DNA from: JAZNQN01 sp045590195
Lineage (GTDB): Bacteria > Bacillota > Clostridia > UMGS1883 > UMGS1540
NCBI GenBank assembly: GCA_045590195.1
Contig: JAZNQN010000002.1
Coordinates: 1 to 22,726, forward strand
Length of the DNA: 22,726 nucleotides
Reading direction: 5' to 3'
Under the pieces are notes generated by a model. The model made no database searches and was not told where the DNA came from. It saw nothing but the letters and a program-made list of their open reading frames with translations. Shown here piece after piece: positions 14,073 through 21,579 of this stretch; position 1 is the first letter of the stretch, and each line of letters starts with the position of its first letter. Both the position numbers and the translations under genes were made by a program.

Positions 14073-15364
14073 CAGGTGCTGAAATTTATAACGTAATAAA
14101 AGGCAGTATTGCCGATGAAATAGGCCTTTCAAAGGGCGATATAATTTTAAAATGTAATGGCCATGAAATTGATGATGAGCTTTCTATGCGGTTTTATTTT
14201 GCGGCAGAGGAAGTAGAGCTTGAAGTAATTTGCGGCGGAGAGCGGGAGATAATTGAAATTGAAAACCCCGACCTTGAAGATTTAGGCGTTGAATTTGAAA
14301 GCGCACTTTTGGGGAAAGCAAAAAGCTGCAAAAACAAGTGTATTTTCTGTTTTATCGATCAGCTTCCAAAAGGAATGAGAAAACCGCTTTATTTTAAAGA
14401 TGACGACAGCCGCCTTTCATACCTTACCGGCAATTATGTAACTCTTACAAATATTACCGATAAAGAAATTGACAAGATAATTGAAATGCATCTTGAGCCT
14501 ATAAATATTTCGGTACATACAACCGAGCCTGATTTAAGAGTTTTTATGCTTAAAAACCCTAAAGCGGCCGACCTTCTTAAATATATGGAAAAGCTTAAAG
14601 AGGGCAAAATTCATATGAACTGCCAGATTGTTTTGGTAAGAGGCGTAAACGATGGGGAACATCTTGAAAAAACAATTGAAACCCTTTCAGAGTTTTACCC
14701 TTATGTGACAAGCGTTTCGGCAGTTCCAATGGGTATGACAAAGTTTCGTGACGGGCTTTTTGAAGCTACTCCTTATGACAAGGAGAGTAGCCGTGAGGTT
14801 TTGGAAGCTGTTTCAAAATGGCAGGAAAAACTTCTTGAAAAAATGGGAACAAGGTTTATTTACGCCGCCGACGAGTTTTTCTTAAATGCAGGAATTGATA
14901 TCCCATGCGACGAATATTATGAAGGGTATTATCAGATTGAAAACGGCGTTGGGCTTATAAGGAGCATGGAAGTGGAATTTGAAGGTGCTCTCTCAAAAGC
15001 ACCAAATGGCGAAAGAGAGGTAACCATTATAACCGGTGTTGCCGCATACGGCAGTATGAGCCGTCTTGCAAAAATGGCAATGGAGCGCTACCCTGAAATA
15101 AAAATTCAGGTAGAATGTATTAAAAACGAATTTTTTGGCGAAAAAATTACTGTTGCGGGACTGATAGTTGGCGAAGATATTATAAATCAGCTAAGGGGCA
15201 GAAAAATTTATAAAAACGTTTTAATTCCTTCGGTAATGTTAAAGCACGAAAGCGACCTGTTTTTGGACGATACAACTGTTTCAGACATAGAAAAAGAGCT
15301 CGGCTGCGAAATCAGAGTTACCGATTGTACAGGATACGATTTGTGGAAAAAAATTATAAAATGA
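14069..15364 (+). CDS. PDZ/radical-SAM protein with DUF512 domain
   Basis: This 431-residue protein has a PDZ-like N-terminal domain (about 3-65, with VIKGSIADEIGLSKGDIIL). Next comes a radical-SAM-type cluster motif, C87-x3-C91-x2-C94 in CKNKCIFCFIDQLPKGMR. A barrel region follows, with YLTGNYVTLTN and INISVHTTEPDLR. The C-terminal DUF512 domain occupies about 210-430. The three cysteines should bind a 4Fe-4S cluster and S-adenosylmethionine. No reaction is established for the family, which is widespread in Clostridia and Cyanobacteria. The gene overlaps smpB by ATGA and is followed after eight bases by der, so it shares an operon with translation and ribosome-assembly genes. Family assignment is firm, function unknown. 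Confidence 0.88.
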   Translation: MTGAEIYNVIKGSIADEIGLSKGDIILKCNGHEIDDELSMRFYFAAEEVELEVICGGEREIIEIENPDLEDLGVEFESALLGKAKSCKNKCIFCFIDQLPKGMRKPLYFKDDDSRLSYLTGNYVTLTNITDKEIDKIIEMHLEPINISVHTTEPDLRVFMLKNPKAADLLKYMEKLKEGKIHMNCQIVLVRGVNDGEHLEKTIETLSEFYPYVTSVSAVPMGMTKFRDGLFEATPYDKESSREVLEAVSKWQEKLLEKMGTRFIYAADEFFLNAGIDIPCDEYYEGYYQIENGVGLIRSMEVEFEGALSKAPNGEREVTIITGVAAYGSMSRLAKMAMERYPEIKIQVECIKNEFFGEKITVAGLIVGEDIINQLRGRKIYKNVLIPSVMLKHESDLFLDDTTVSDIEKELGCEIRVTDCTGYDLWKKIIK

Positions 15365-15372
15365 GGTAAAAT

Positions 15373-16704
15373 ATGAGTAAACCGATTATTGCTATTGTTG
15401 GCAGACCTAACGTAGGTAAATCAACACTTTTTAACAAAATAGCCGGCAGGCGAATTTCAATTGTTGAAGATACGCCGGGTATTACCCGTGACAGAATTTA
15501 TGCCGATGCACAGTGGAGCGGTAGAGATTTTTTAATGGTTGACACCGGCGGAATTGAGCCTGACAAGGGCGATATTATTTTAAGCGAAATGTGTGCTCAG
15601 GCACAAATTGCCATTGACACGGCAGATGTTGTAGTAATGGTTGTAGATGTGAAAGACGGTGTAACCGCCGCTGATATGGATGTTGCAACAATGCTTCAAA
15701 AATCAAACAAGCCTGTGGTTTTGGCTTGTAACAAGGTTGATGCCCCCGGACAGCCGCCTATGGCCCTTTACGAATTTTATAACCTTGGCCTTGGCGAGCC
15801 GCTGGCAGTTTCGTCAATTCACGGTATGGGCGTTGGCGATTTGCTTGACGAAATTTTCAGCCATCTTCCCGAAAACGACAGTGAGGAAGAAGATGACGAC
15901 AGCATCAAGGTTGCAGTTATAGGAAAGCCTAATGCGGGAAAAAGCTCTCTTGTTAACAAAATTCTCGGTGAAAACCGCGTTATTGTAAGCAATATTGCAG
16001 GTACAACCCGCGATGCAATTGACTCTTATTTTGAAAAAGACGGCACAAATTATGTTATAATCGACACCGCCGGTATAAGAAGAAAAAGCAAAATTTACGA
16101 CAGCGTTGAAAAATTCAGCGTAATGCGTGCTCTTGCGGCCCTTGAGCGAAGCGATGTTGCAATTATTATGATTGATGCGGCAGAGGGCGTAAGCGAGCAG
16201 GATGCAAAAATTGCAGGCTTTGCCCACGAGGCAGGAAAAGGCGTTGTAATTGCCGTTAACAAATGGGATGCAATAGAAAAAGAAACAAAAACAATGAGCG
16301 ACTATAAGAGAAGCGTTATGGATAAACTCAGTTTTATGACTTATGCTCCGATTATATTTATTTCAGCAAAAACAGGCCAGCGAATTGACGAGGTTTTCAG
16401 CAAAATAAAATACGTTAACGAGCAAAACTCCATGCGTATTTCAACGGGCGTATTAAACGATATTTTGGTTGACGCAACTACAAAGCTTCAGCCACCTTCT
16501 GACAAAGGCAAAAGGCTTAAAATTTATTATATGACTCAGGCCTCAACAAAGCCACCAACATTTATTTTATTTGTAAACGACAGAGAACTTGCACATTTTT
16601 CATACATCCGTTATCTTGAAAACAGAATCAGGGAAACCTTCGGCCTTGAAGGTACACCAGTAAGATTTATAATAAGAGAGAGGAGCAAAGAAAAAAATGA
16701 TTAA
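15373..16704 (+). CDS. der: Der (EngA) ribosome-assembly GTPase
   Basis: Der is the double-GTPase that helps assemble the 50S subunit. This 443-residue copy is full length. The first G domain has GRPNVGKS (10-17), then EDTPGITRDR, DTGG and NKVD. The second has GKPNAGKS (184-191), then GTTRDAIDS, DTAGIRRKSK and NKWD. An acidic linker, SEEEDDDS, joins them. The KH-like C-terminal domain (about 350-440) includes LKIYYMTQASTKPPTFILFVN. All nucleotide-binding motifs are intact. The stop overlaps the plsY start by eight bases, indicating coupled translation. Confidence 0.97.
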   Translation: MSKPIIAIVGRPNVGKSTLFNKIAGRRISIVEDTPGITRDRIYADAQWSGRDFLMVDTGGIEPDKGDIILSEMCAQAQIAIDTADVVVMVVDVKDGVTAADMDVATMLQKSNKPVVLACNKVDAPGQPPMALYEFYNLGLGEPLAVSSIHGMGVGDLLDEIFSHLPENDSEEEDDDSIKVAVIGKPNAGKSSLVNKILGENRVIVSNIAGTTRDAIDSYFEKDGTNYVIIDTAGIRRKSKIYDSVEKFSVMRALAALERSDVAIIMIDAAEGVSEQDAKIAGFAHEAGKGVVIAVNKWDAIEKETKTMSDYKRSVMDKLSFMTYAPIIFISAKTGQRIDEVFSKIKYVNEQNSMRISTGVLNDILVDATTKLQPPSDKGKRLKIYYMTQASTKPPTFILFVNDRELAHFSYIRYLENRIRETFGLEGTPVRFIIRERSKEKND

Positions 16705-17290
16705 AGCTTTGGCGCTCGTAATAGGATATCTTTTGGGAAGCATAAATGCTTCGATTATATTTTCAAAACTTAAGGGTGACGATATTCGCCGCCACGGCAG
16801 CGGAAACGCAGGCGCAACCAACACCCTTCGTACATATGGAAAGGGCGTTGCCGCAGGGGTTACCTTATTTGACATATTAAAAGGCATTGTTGCTGTTTTA
16901 ATTGCAAGATACATATTAAGAGATGAAATGGCAGTTTTATTTGCAGGCCTTGGTGCAGTTTTGGGCCACAATTTCCCCGTTTATTTTGGATTTAAAGGCG
17001 GCAAGGGAATTTTAACATCATTTGCAGTAATTCTTATGATTTCACCATATTCGGCACTTTGTGCCCTTGTAATAGCCATTATTATAATGGCAACTACAAG
17101 ATATGTATCACTAGGATCTGTTATAGCGGCTATAGTGGTTCCCCTTTCTTCTCTTATTTTTGAAAAAGGCAATTATCCTACTATAATTTTACTTACCATA
17201 CTTGGCCTTCTGGCAATTTTCCGTCACAGGGAAAATATTAAAAGGCTTATAAACGGAACAGAAAGAAAGCTTGGAGAGAAAAAGGAGTAA
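16697..17290 (+). CDS. plsY: PlsY acyl-phosphate:glycerol-3-phosphate acyltransferase
   Basis: PlsY transfers an acyl group from acyl-phosphate to glycerol-3-phosphate, the first step of phospholipid synthesis in most Gram-positive bacteria. This 197-residue membrane protein has several hydrophobic segments and all three family motifs: RRHGSGNAGATNTLR (31-45), GHNFPVYFGFKGGKG (90-104), and RHRENIKRLINGTE near the C-terminus. GAGAGGAG precedes the ATG, which lies inside the end of der. The next gene, gpsA, makes the glycerol-3-phosphate substrate, so the two form a clear metabolic pair separated by only three bases. Confidence 0.96.
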   Translation: MIKALALVIGYLLGSINASIIFSKLKGDDIRRHGSGNAGATNTLRTYGKGVAAGVTLFDILKGIVAVLIARYILRDEMAVLFAGLGAVLGHNFPVYFGFKGGKGILTSFAVILMISPYSALCALVIAIIIMATTRYVSLGSVIAAIVVPLSSLIFEKGNYPTIILLTILGLLAIFRHRENIKRLINGTERKLGEKKE

Positions 17291-17293
17291 GCA

Positions 17294-18304
17294 ATGATTA
17301 AAAAAATTTCTGTTATTGGCTCAGGGGGCTGGGGCTGTGCTCTGGCAAACCTTCTGGCAAACAAAGGATACAGCACCCTTTTGTGGTCGTGGCAAAAAGA
17401 AGAAAGCGAAGAAATTAAGAAAAACCGCGAAAACGTACTTTGTCTTAAAGGTGTAAAGCTTTGCGAGAGTATAACATACACATGGAGCCTTCAGGAAGCG
17501 GCCGATGCCGACCTTTATGTTTTTGCCGTTCCTTCCCACGCAGTAAGAAGTACATCGGCGGCTTTTGCACCATTTGCAAAGGCAGGCGTTCCGGTTGTAA
17601 ATGTTGCAAAAGGATTTGACAACAAAAACTTAATGCTGCTGAGTGAGGTTTTGGAAGAAAACTTAAAGAATAATCCAATTGCCGTTTTAAGCGGCCCTTC
17701 CCACGCAGAGGAGGTTGGAAAAGGCCTTCCTACAACCGTTACGGCAGCTTCAAAAGACGAAGAGGTAGCAAAAACTATACAGGATGTGTTTATGACCGAC
17801 TATTTCAGAGTTTACACAAACGGCGATATAGTTGGCGTTGAAATTGGCGGAGCCCTTAAAAATATTATTGCCCTTTGTGCAGGCGTTTCCGACGGGCTTG
17901 GTTTTGGCGATAATACCAAAGCCGCTCTTATGACACGTGGCCTTGCCGAAATTACAAGGCTAGGGGTTAAAATGGGCGCAAATCCACACACTTTTGCGGG
18001 CCTTACAGGAGTGGGCGACCTTATTGTTACCTGCACCAGTATGCATTCCAGAAACCGCAGAGCAGGTATTTTAATTGGCAAAGGAATGACAGCAAAGCAG
18101 GCTCAGGAAGAAGTTAAAATGGTTGTTGAAGGCGTTTATGCCGCAGAGGGCGCATATAAACTTAAAGAAAAATACGGCGTTTCAATGCCAATTGTTGATG
18201 CCTCGTATAAAGTTTTGTTTGAAGATATGAAACCACTTGATATGGTTCGTCAGCTTATGATGCGAGATAAAAAGGATGAACTTGAAAACAATATGTTAGC
18301 ATAA
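17294..18304 (+). CDS. gpsA: Glycerol-3-phosphate dehydrogenase [NAD(P)+]
   Basis: GpsA reduces dihydroxyacetone phosphate to sn-glycerol-3-phosphate in the cytoplasm and feeds PlsY. The 336-residue protein has the nucleotide-binding loop GSGGWG (9-14), VNVAKGFD with K106, LSGPSHAEEV (132-141), and the catalytic-domain segment GGALKN with K189. TRGLAEITRLG and GDLIVTCTSMHSRNRRAG follow. The length is normal and all key residues are present. AAGGAG lies just before the ATG. It is the last gene of the rnr operon and is followed immediately by a strong terminator. Confidence 0.97.
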   Translation: MIKKISVIGSGGWGCALANLLANKGYSTLLWSWQKEESEEIKKNRENVLCLKGVKLCESITYTWSLQEAADADLYVFAVPSHAVRSTSAAFAPFAKAGVPVVNVAKGFDNKNLMLLSEVLEENLKNNPIAVLSGPSHAEEVGKGLPTTVTAASKDEEVAKTIQDVFMTDYFRVYTNGDIVGVEIGGALKNIIALCAGVSDGLGFGDNTKAALMTRGLAEITRLGVKMGANPHTFAGLTGVGDLIVTCTSMHSRNRRAGILIGKGMTAKQAQEEVKMVVEGVYAAEGAYKLKEKYGVSMPIVDASYKVLFEDMKPLDMVRQLMMRDKKDELENNMLA

Positions 18305-18338
18305 AAAACAGTGCCATCCGTTTGGATGGCACTGTTTT
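18305..18338 (+). terminator. Strong intrinsic terminator after gpsA
   Basis: CAGTGCCATCC (18309-18319) pairs perfectly with GGATGGCACTG (18324-18334) over a GTTT loop, flanked by A and T runs that extend the stem to 15 pairs. The T run completes an intrinsic terminator. It isolates the housekeeping operon from the FHA/SEDS/PBP operon. Confidence 0.94.
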
Positions 18339-18364
18339 GTAATATTATTGAAAACAAATACTAG

Positions 18365-18393
18365 TTGACATAATCTTTATTTAAAGGTAAAAT
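18365..18393 (+). promoter_or_regulatory. Consensus promoter of the FHA/SEDS/PBP operon
   Basis: TTGACA (18365-18370), exactly 17 bases, then TAAAAT (18388-18393). It has the best -35 in the window and only one mismatch in the -10. The predicted start is near 18400. Confidence 0.88.
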
Positions 18394-18400
18394 ATATCTT

Positions 18401-18421
18401 AGAATATTATGGGAATATTCT
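18401..18421 (+). promoter_or_regulatory. Inverted repeat at the operon transcription start
   Basis: AGAATATT and AATATTCT form a perfect eight-base inverted repeat around ATGGG, at the predicted transcription start. As DNA it could be an operator. As RNA it would be a 5'-terminal hairpin that might stabilise the message. The sequence alone cannot choose. Confidence 0.5.
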
Positions 18422-18437
18422 GCAGTTTACTAAGGCG

Positions 18438-18893
18438 GTGATTAAAATTTTAAATTTAATTCCGAAAATATTTTCGATTTTATTTGTTCTTTTGGTTTAT
18501 GTTTTTATAATCAGCATAATAAAAATGGTAAATTCTGATATTGCCGTTATGCTTAAAAAGAAAAACGCAGGCGGGCACGCAGGAACTTATTTAAAACTTT
18601 TAAATATACGAAGCAGCCTTAATTTTCCTGTAAGCGAAAGCTATGAAATTGCGGCCGATGTTAAAATAGGGCGCGACCGCAGCTGCGAAATAAGAATAAA
18701 CGACCCGTTTTTGTCAACTGTTCACGCCGAAATTCTGCTTGAAGACGGATTTTGTTTTCTTAAAGATATGGGCAGCACCAACGGCACGCTTTTAAACGGC
18801 GAAAGAGTTGAAGGCGACCCTATTGAACTTATAAACGGTGACAAAATAAGCTTTGGTCAGCTTACGTTTATTTTTGTTACTGACAAGGCTTAA
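18438..18893 (+). CDS. FHA-domain membrane-anchored protein
   Basis: The protein (151 residues from GTG 18438) has one membrane segment (about 11-29) and a cytoplasmic forkhead-associated domain (about 60-148). Phosphothreonine-binding motifs are present: IGRDRSCEI (77-85), STVHAE (93-98) and GSTNGT (112-117). FHA domains read Ser/Thr phosphorylation. In Actinobacteria, FHA proteins encoded beside rodA and pbpA link kinase signalling to wall synthesis. Here it leads an operon with SEDS and PBP genes, but no kinase or phosphatase is nearby. The start is unusual: GTG lies within TAAGGCGGTGATT, itself a near-perfect anti-16S match, so initiation may instead be at ATT 18447. Confidence 0.87.
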   Translation: MIKILNLIPKIFSILFVLLVYVFIISIIKMVNSDIAVMLKKKNAGGHAGTYLKLLNIRSSLNFPVSESYEIAADVKIGRDRSCEIRINDPFLSTVHAEILLEDGFCFLKDMGSTNGTLLNGERVEGDPIELINGDKISFGQLTFIFVTDKA

Positions 18894-18900
18894 AGCCTTG
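18884..18900 (+). other. Hairpin with the FHA stop codon in its loop
   Basis: CAAGGCT (18884-18890) and AGCCTTG (18894-18900) are perfect inverted repeats whose three-base loop is the FHA stop codon TAA. The Shine-Dalgarno site of the SEDS gene (AAAGGA) begins about three bases later. Without a T run it is not a terminator. Confidence 0.6.
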
Positions 18901-18916
18901 CCGAAAGGATTTTGAT

Positions 18917-20185
18917 ATGAGAAAAATTTCAAAGCTTGTACCTCTTTTTCTGGTACTTTTGGCAAACGTTTTAGGATTTGGAATACTATTTTTCTTAAAT
19001 GGAGAACTTGACCGTGCCGTTTTGTATTCTTCCCTTGCGGTTCTCGGAATAGTTTTAGTTTCCTATGCGGTAATTTTGTTCGGCTCTTTTGGTGATGAAT
19101 ATTTATTTTTGGTAGTTTCAATGATTTTTACCATTGGAATTATGTTTTTGCTCCGTATAAATGTTGAAGTGGCGCAAAATCAGATTATGTATTTTTACAT
19201 AGGAATGGCGGGCTTTTTTGTGGTTTATGCTTTTTACAGAAAGCAAACTTTCTGCCACAGGCCGAAAATGATTGCAGGGTATATTGGTTTTTCAGTACTT
19301 TTGTTTCTTGTAACTCTCGTTTTCGGCAGTAGCTCGGGCGGTGCAAAAAACTGGCTTAATCTCGGCATAATCGGCATTCAGCCGTCAGAAATTATTAAAA
19401 TATTTTTCATTCTTGCCCTTGCAGGGCTTTATACCGCGCCTTATGTTGAAAATGAAAGACGCAGAGGCCTTTTATACCAGTGGATGGCCTCTCCTTTTGC
19501 GCGTCAGCTCATGATTATGATTATATCATATATGTTCCTTGGTTTTCTGGTACTTCAGAGAGAATGGGGCTCGGCTGTACTTTACTTTTTAATTTACTTT
19601 ACAATGCAGTATGCTTTTGGAAATTCAAAGGCAATTTTTGCCCTTAATATTCTTGGTGCAGGTGCAGGTGCGTTTTTGGGCGTTAAAACCATGTCGCACA
19701 TTCAGGAGAGAATTTCTATCTGGATCGACCCTTTTGCTGACCAGCAGGGCCTTGGGTATCAGATTGTTCAGTCGCTTTATGCCATGGCTTCGGGCGGCTT
19801 TACGGGAACAGGCCTTGGAATGGGCAACCCTTCTTTTGTGCCGCTTGTAAAAAACGACTTTATTTTTGTTGCAATTTGTGAAGAATTTGGTATGATAGGT
19901 GCAATTGGGGTTATAATGCTTTTCTTCCTTCTGATGTACAGAGGAGTTAAAATATCCCTTCGTGCCACAAATCCATTCAATAAAGCGGTGGCTCTTGGTA
20001 TTGCGGCAATGTTTGGTTATCAGACATTTATTATAATAGGCGGCGTTACAAAGTTTATTCCTATGACGGGTATTACTTTGCCTTTTGTAAGCGCAGGCGG
20101 CTCTTCTTTGGCTGCTTGTTTCGTGGCCCTTGGAATACTTCAGGCAATTTCAGGGAAGGAGAGTGAAAATACAGATGTTATCTAA
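18917..20185 (+). CDS. SEDS peptidoglycan glycosyltransferase (FtsW/RodA/SpoVE family)
   Basis: This 422-residue polytopic membrane protein belongs to the SEDS family, which polymerises lipid II into glycan strands with a partner class B PBP. About ten hydrophobic segments are visible. Signatures are GGAKNWLNLG followed by IQPSEIIKI, LQREWGSAVLYF, DQQGLGYQIVQSLYAMASGG, GNPSFVPLVKNDFIFVAICEEFG, and PMTGITLPFVSAGGSS. D275 aligns by eye with the aspartate considered catalytic in RodA. Whether it acts as FtsW, RodA or SpoVE is not decided by sequence. Pairing with an adjacent PBP and FHA gene resembles the actinobacterial rodA-pbpA arrangement. AAAGGA precedes the ATG; the end overlaps the PBP gene by 11 bases. 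Confidence 0.93.
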   Translation: MRKISKLVPLFLVLLANVLGFGILFFLNGELDRAVLYSSLAVLGIVLVSYAVILFGSFGDEYLFLVVSMIFTIGIMFLLRINVEVAQNQIMYFYIGMAGFFVVYAFYRKQTFCHRPKMIAGYIGFSVLLFLVTLVFGSSSGGAKNWLNLGIIGIQPSEIIKIFFILALAGLYTAPYVENERRRGLLYQWMASPFARQLMIMIISYMFLGFLVLQREWGSAVLYFLIYFTMQYAFGNSKAIFALNILGAGAGAFLGVKTMSHIQERISIWIDPFADQQGLGYQIVQSLYAMASGGFTGTGLGMGNPSFVPLVKNDFIFVAICEEFGMIGAIGVIMLFFLLMYRGVKISLRATNPFNKAVALGIAAMFGYQTFIIIGGVTKFIPMTGITLPFVSAGGSSLAACFVALGILQAISGKESENTDVI

Positions 20186-21569
20186 CAAAAAAATTATTCA
20201 CGCATTTGTAGTAATTTCAATGCTTTTCCTCTCGCTTGTACTTTATCTTACATATTTTCAGGTTTTTCGTGCACCGGAGCTTAAAAACGATGGTTCAAAC
20301 CCGAGAACAGTTTTAGAAGAACAGAGAATAAAAAGGGGAGATATTCTCTCTTCCGATGGCAAAGTTTTAGCATACAGCCATATGGTTGAAGACGGGCAAA
20401 AAAGGATTTACCCTTATGACAATATGTATTCTCACGTTATTGGCTATAACAGCACCCGATATGGCAGAAGTATGCTTGAAAAAACATATAACGGATACAT
20501 TATGGGCTCTGATATATCAAGCAATATATTTAATTTTAAACAGGAAATTTTGGGTGGAGAAAAAAGTGGAGCCGATATAAACCTTACAATCGACCATTCT
20601 CTTCAAAATCTTGCATACAAGCTTTTGGGAAACAGAAAAGGCAGTATAATTGCCATAGAGCCCAAAACGGGTGCAACTCTTGCCCTTGTATCAAAACCCG
20701 ATTTTAACCCTAACGAAGAAAGCCTTGTGGCAAACTGGGAAAAAATTTCAACTTCCGAAGAAGGAGTTTTGCTTTCAAGGGCCACCAGCGGACTTTATGC
20801 CCCGGGTTCATCTTTTAAAATTGTAACAGCGGCGGCAGCGGTTGAAAATTCGCTTCACGAGCAAAATTTCAAGGATGAGGGAAGTATTGTAATCGGTGGT
20901 TTTGAATTTGTAAATTACGATGGAAAAACTTTGGGAGAAGTTGATATTGATACCGCTTTTGCAAAAAGCAGTAACGTTGTGTTTACTTATCTTGCAGATG
21001 AAATAGGCCGCGGAAAAATGAAAGATGCGGCAGACAGATTTATGGTAGGAAAAGAAATTTCTTACGATATTCCTCTCGGGAAAGGAAGCGGCTTTAACTC
21101 AACCGAAAAAACCAACACTGCGGCAATTGGTATGGGCCAGGGCGATTTGCTTGTAACGCCTATGAATATGGCGCTTGTTGGATGTGCAATAGCAAATCAC
21201 GGCAGAATTATGCAGCCATATCTTGTTGAAAGCGCAACTTTGTCTACAGGTGGCAGTGTTTACACTCATAAAACAAAGCTTCTTTCGAAGGCGGTAAGCG
21301 AAAGCGTTGCCGCTCGCGTTGAAGAAATGATGATAGAGTGCGTAAAAAGCGGAACAGGAACGGCTGCGGCGGTAAGCGGAATTCAGGTTGCGGGTAAAAC
21401 CGGAACGGCTGAAAATGCCGGAGAAGACCACGCATGGTTTGTAGGCTATGCTCCGGCAGACGACCCTGAAATTGTAATATGCGTTATGATTGAAAATGCA
21501 GGAAATACTGGCGGTGCAGTATGTGCGCCAATAGTGAGAGATATGATAAAGCATTGGTGTATAGACTAA
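20175..21569 (+). CDS. Class B penicillin-binding protein (PbpA-like transpeptidase)
   Basis: This 464-residue protein has one N-terminal membrane anchor (about 7-27) and a short dimerisation region that includes RTVLEEQRIKRGDILSSDG. The transpeptidase domain spans about 150-460. The three active-site motifs are complete: SSFK with nucleophile S212 and K215, SSN at 265-267, and KTG at 408-410. It should cross-link peptidoglycan outside the membrane and be the partner of the adjacent SEDS protein. It is shorter than PBP2 or PBP3 and resembles mycobacterial PbpA in size. I chose ATG 20175, 13 bases from GGAG; GTG 20163 is too close to that site, and ATG 20130 lies deep in the SEDS gene. The start overlaps the SEDS stop. 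Confidence 0.93.
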   Translation: MLSNKKIIHAFVVISMLFLSLVLYLTYFQVFRAPELKNDGSNPRTVLEEQRIKRGDILSSDGKVLAYSHMVEDGQKRIYPYDNMYSHVIGYNSTRYGRSMLEKTYNGYIMGSDISSNIFNFKQEILGGEKSGADINLTIDHSLQNLAYKLLGNRKGSIIAIEPKTGATLALVSKPDFNPNEESLVANWEKISTSEEGVLLSRATSGLYAPGSSFKIVTAAAAVENSLHEQNFKDEGSIVIGGFEFVNYDGKTLGEVDIDTAFAKSSNVVFTYLADEIGRGKMKDAADRFMVGKEISYDIPLGKGSGFNSTEKTNTAAIGMGQGDLLVTPMNMALVGCAIANHGRIMQPYLVESATLSTGGSVYTHKTKLLSKAVSESVAARVEEMMIECVKSGTGTAAAVSGIQVAGKTGTAENAGEDHAWFVGYAPADDPEIVICVMIENAGNTGGAVCAPIVRDMIKHWCID

Positions 21570-21579
21570 GGAGATTATT

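Noticed and set aside
14073..15372. tmRNA (ssrA) near smpB
   Set aside because: No non-coding space follows smpB; coding sequence is continuous through the radical-SAM gene.
20130..20174. Longer N-terminus for the penicillin-binding protein
   Set aside because: It would extend far into the SEDS gene, and the basic-plus-hydrophobic anchor begins at ATG 20175.
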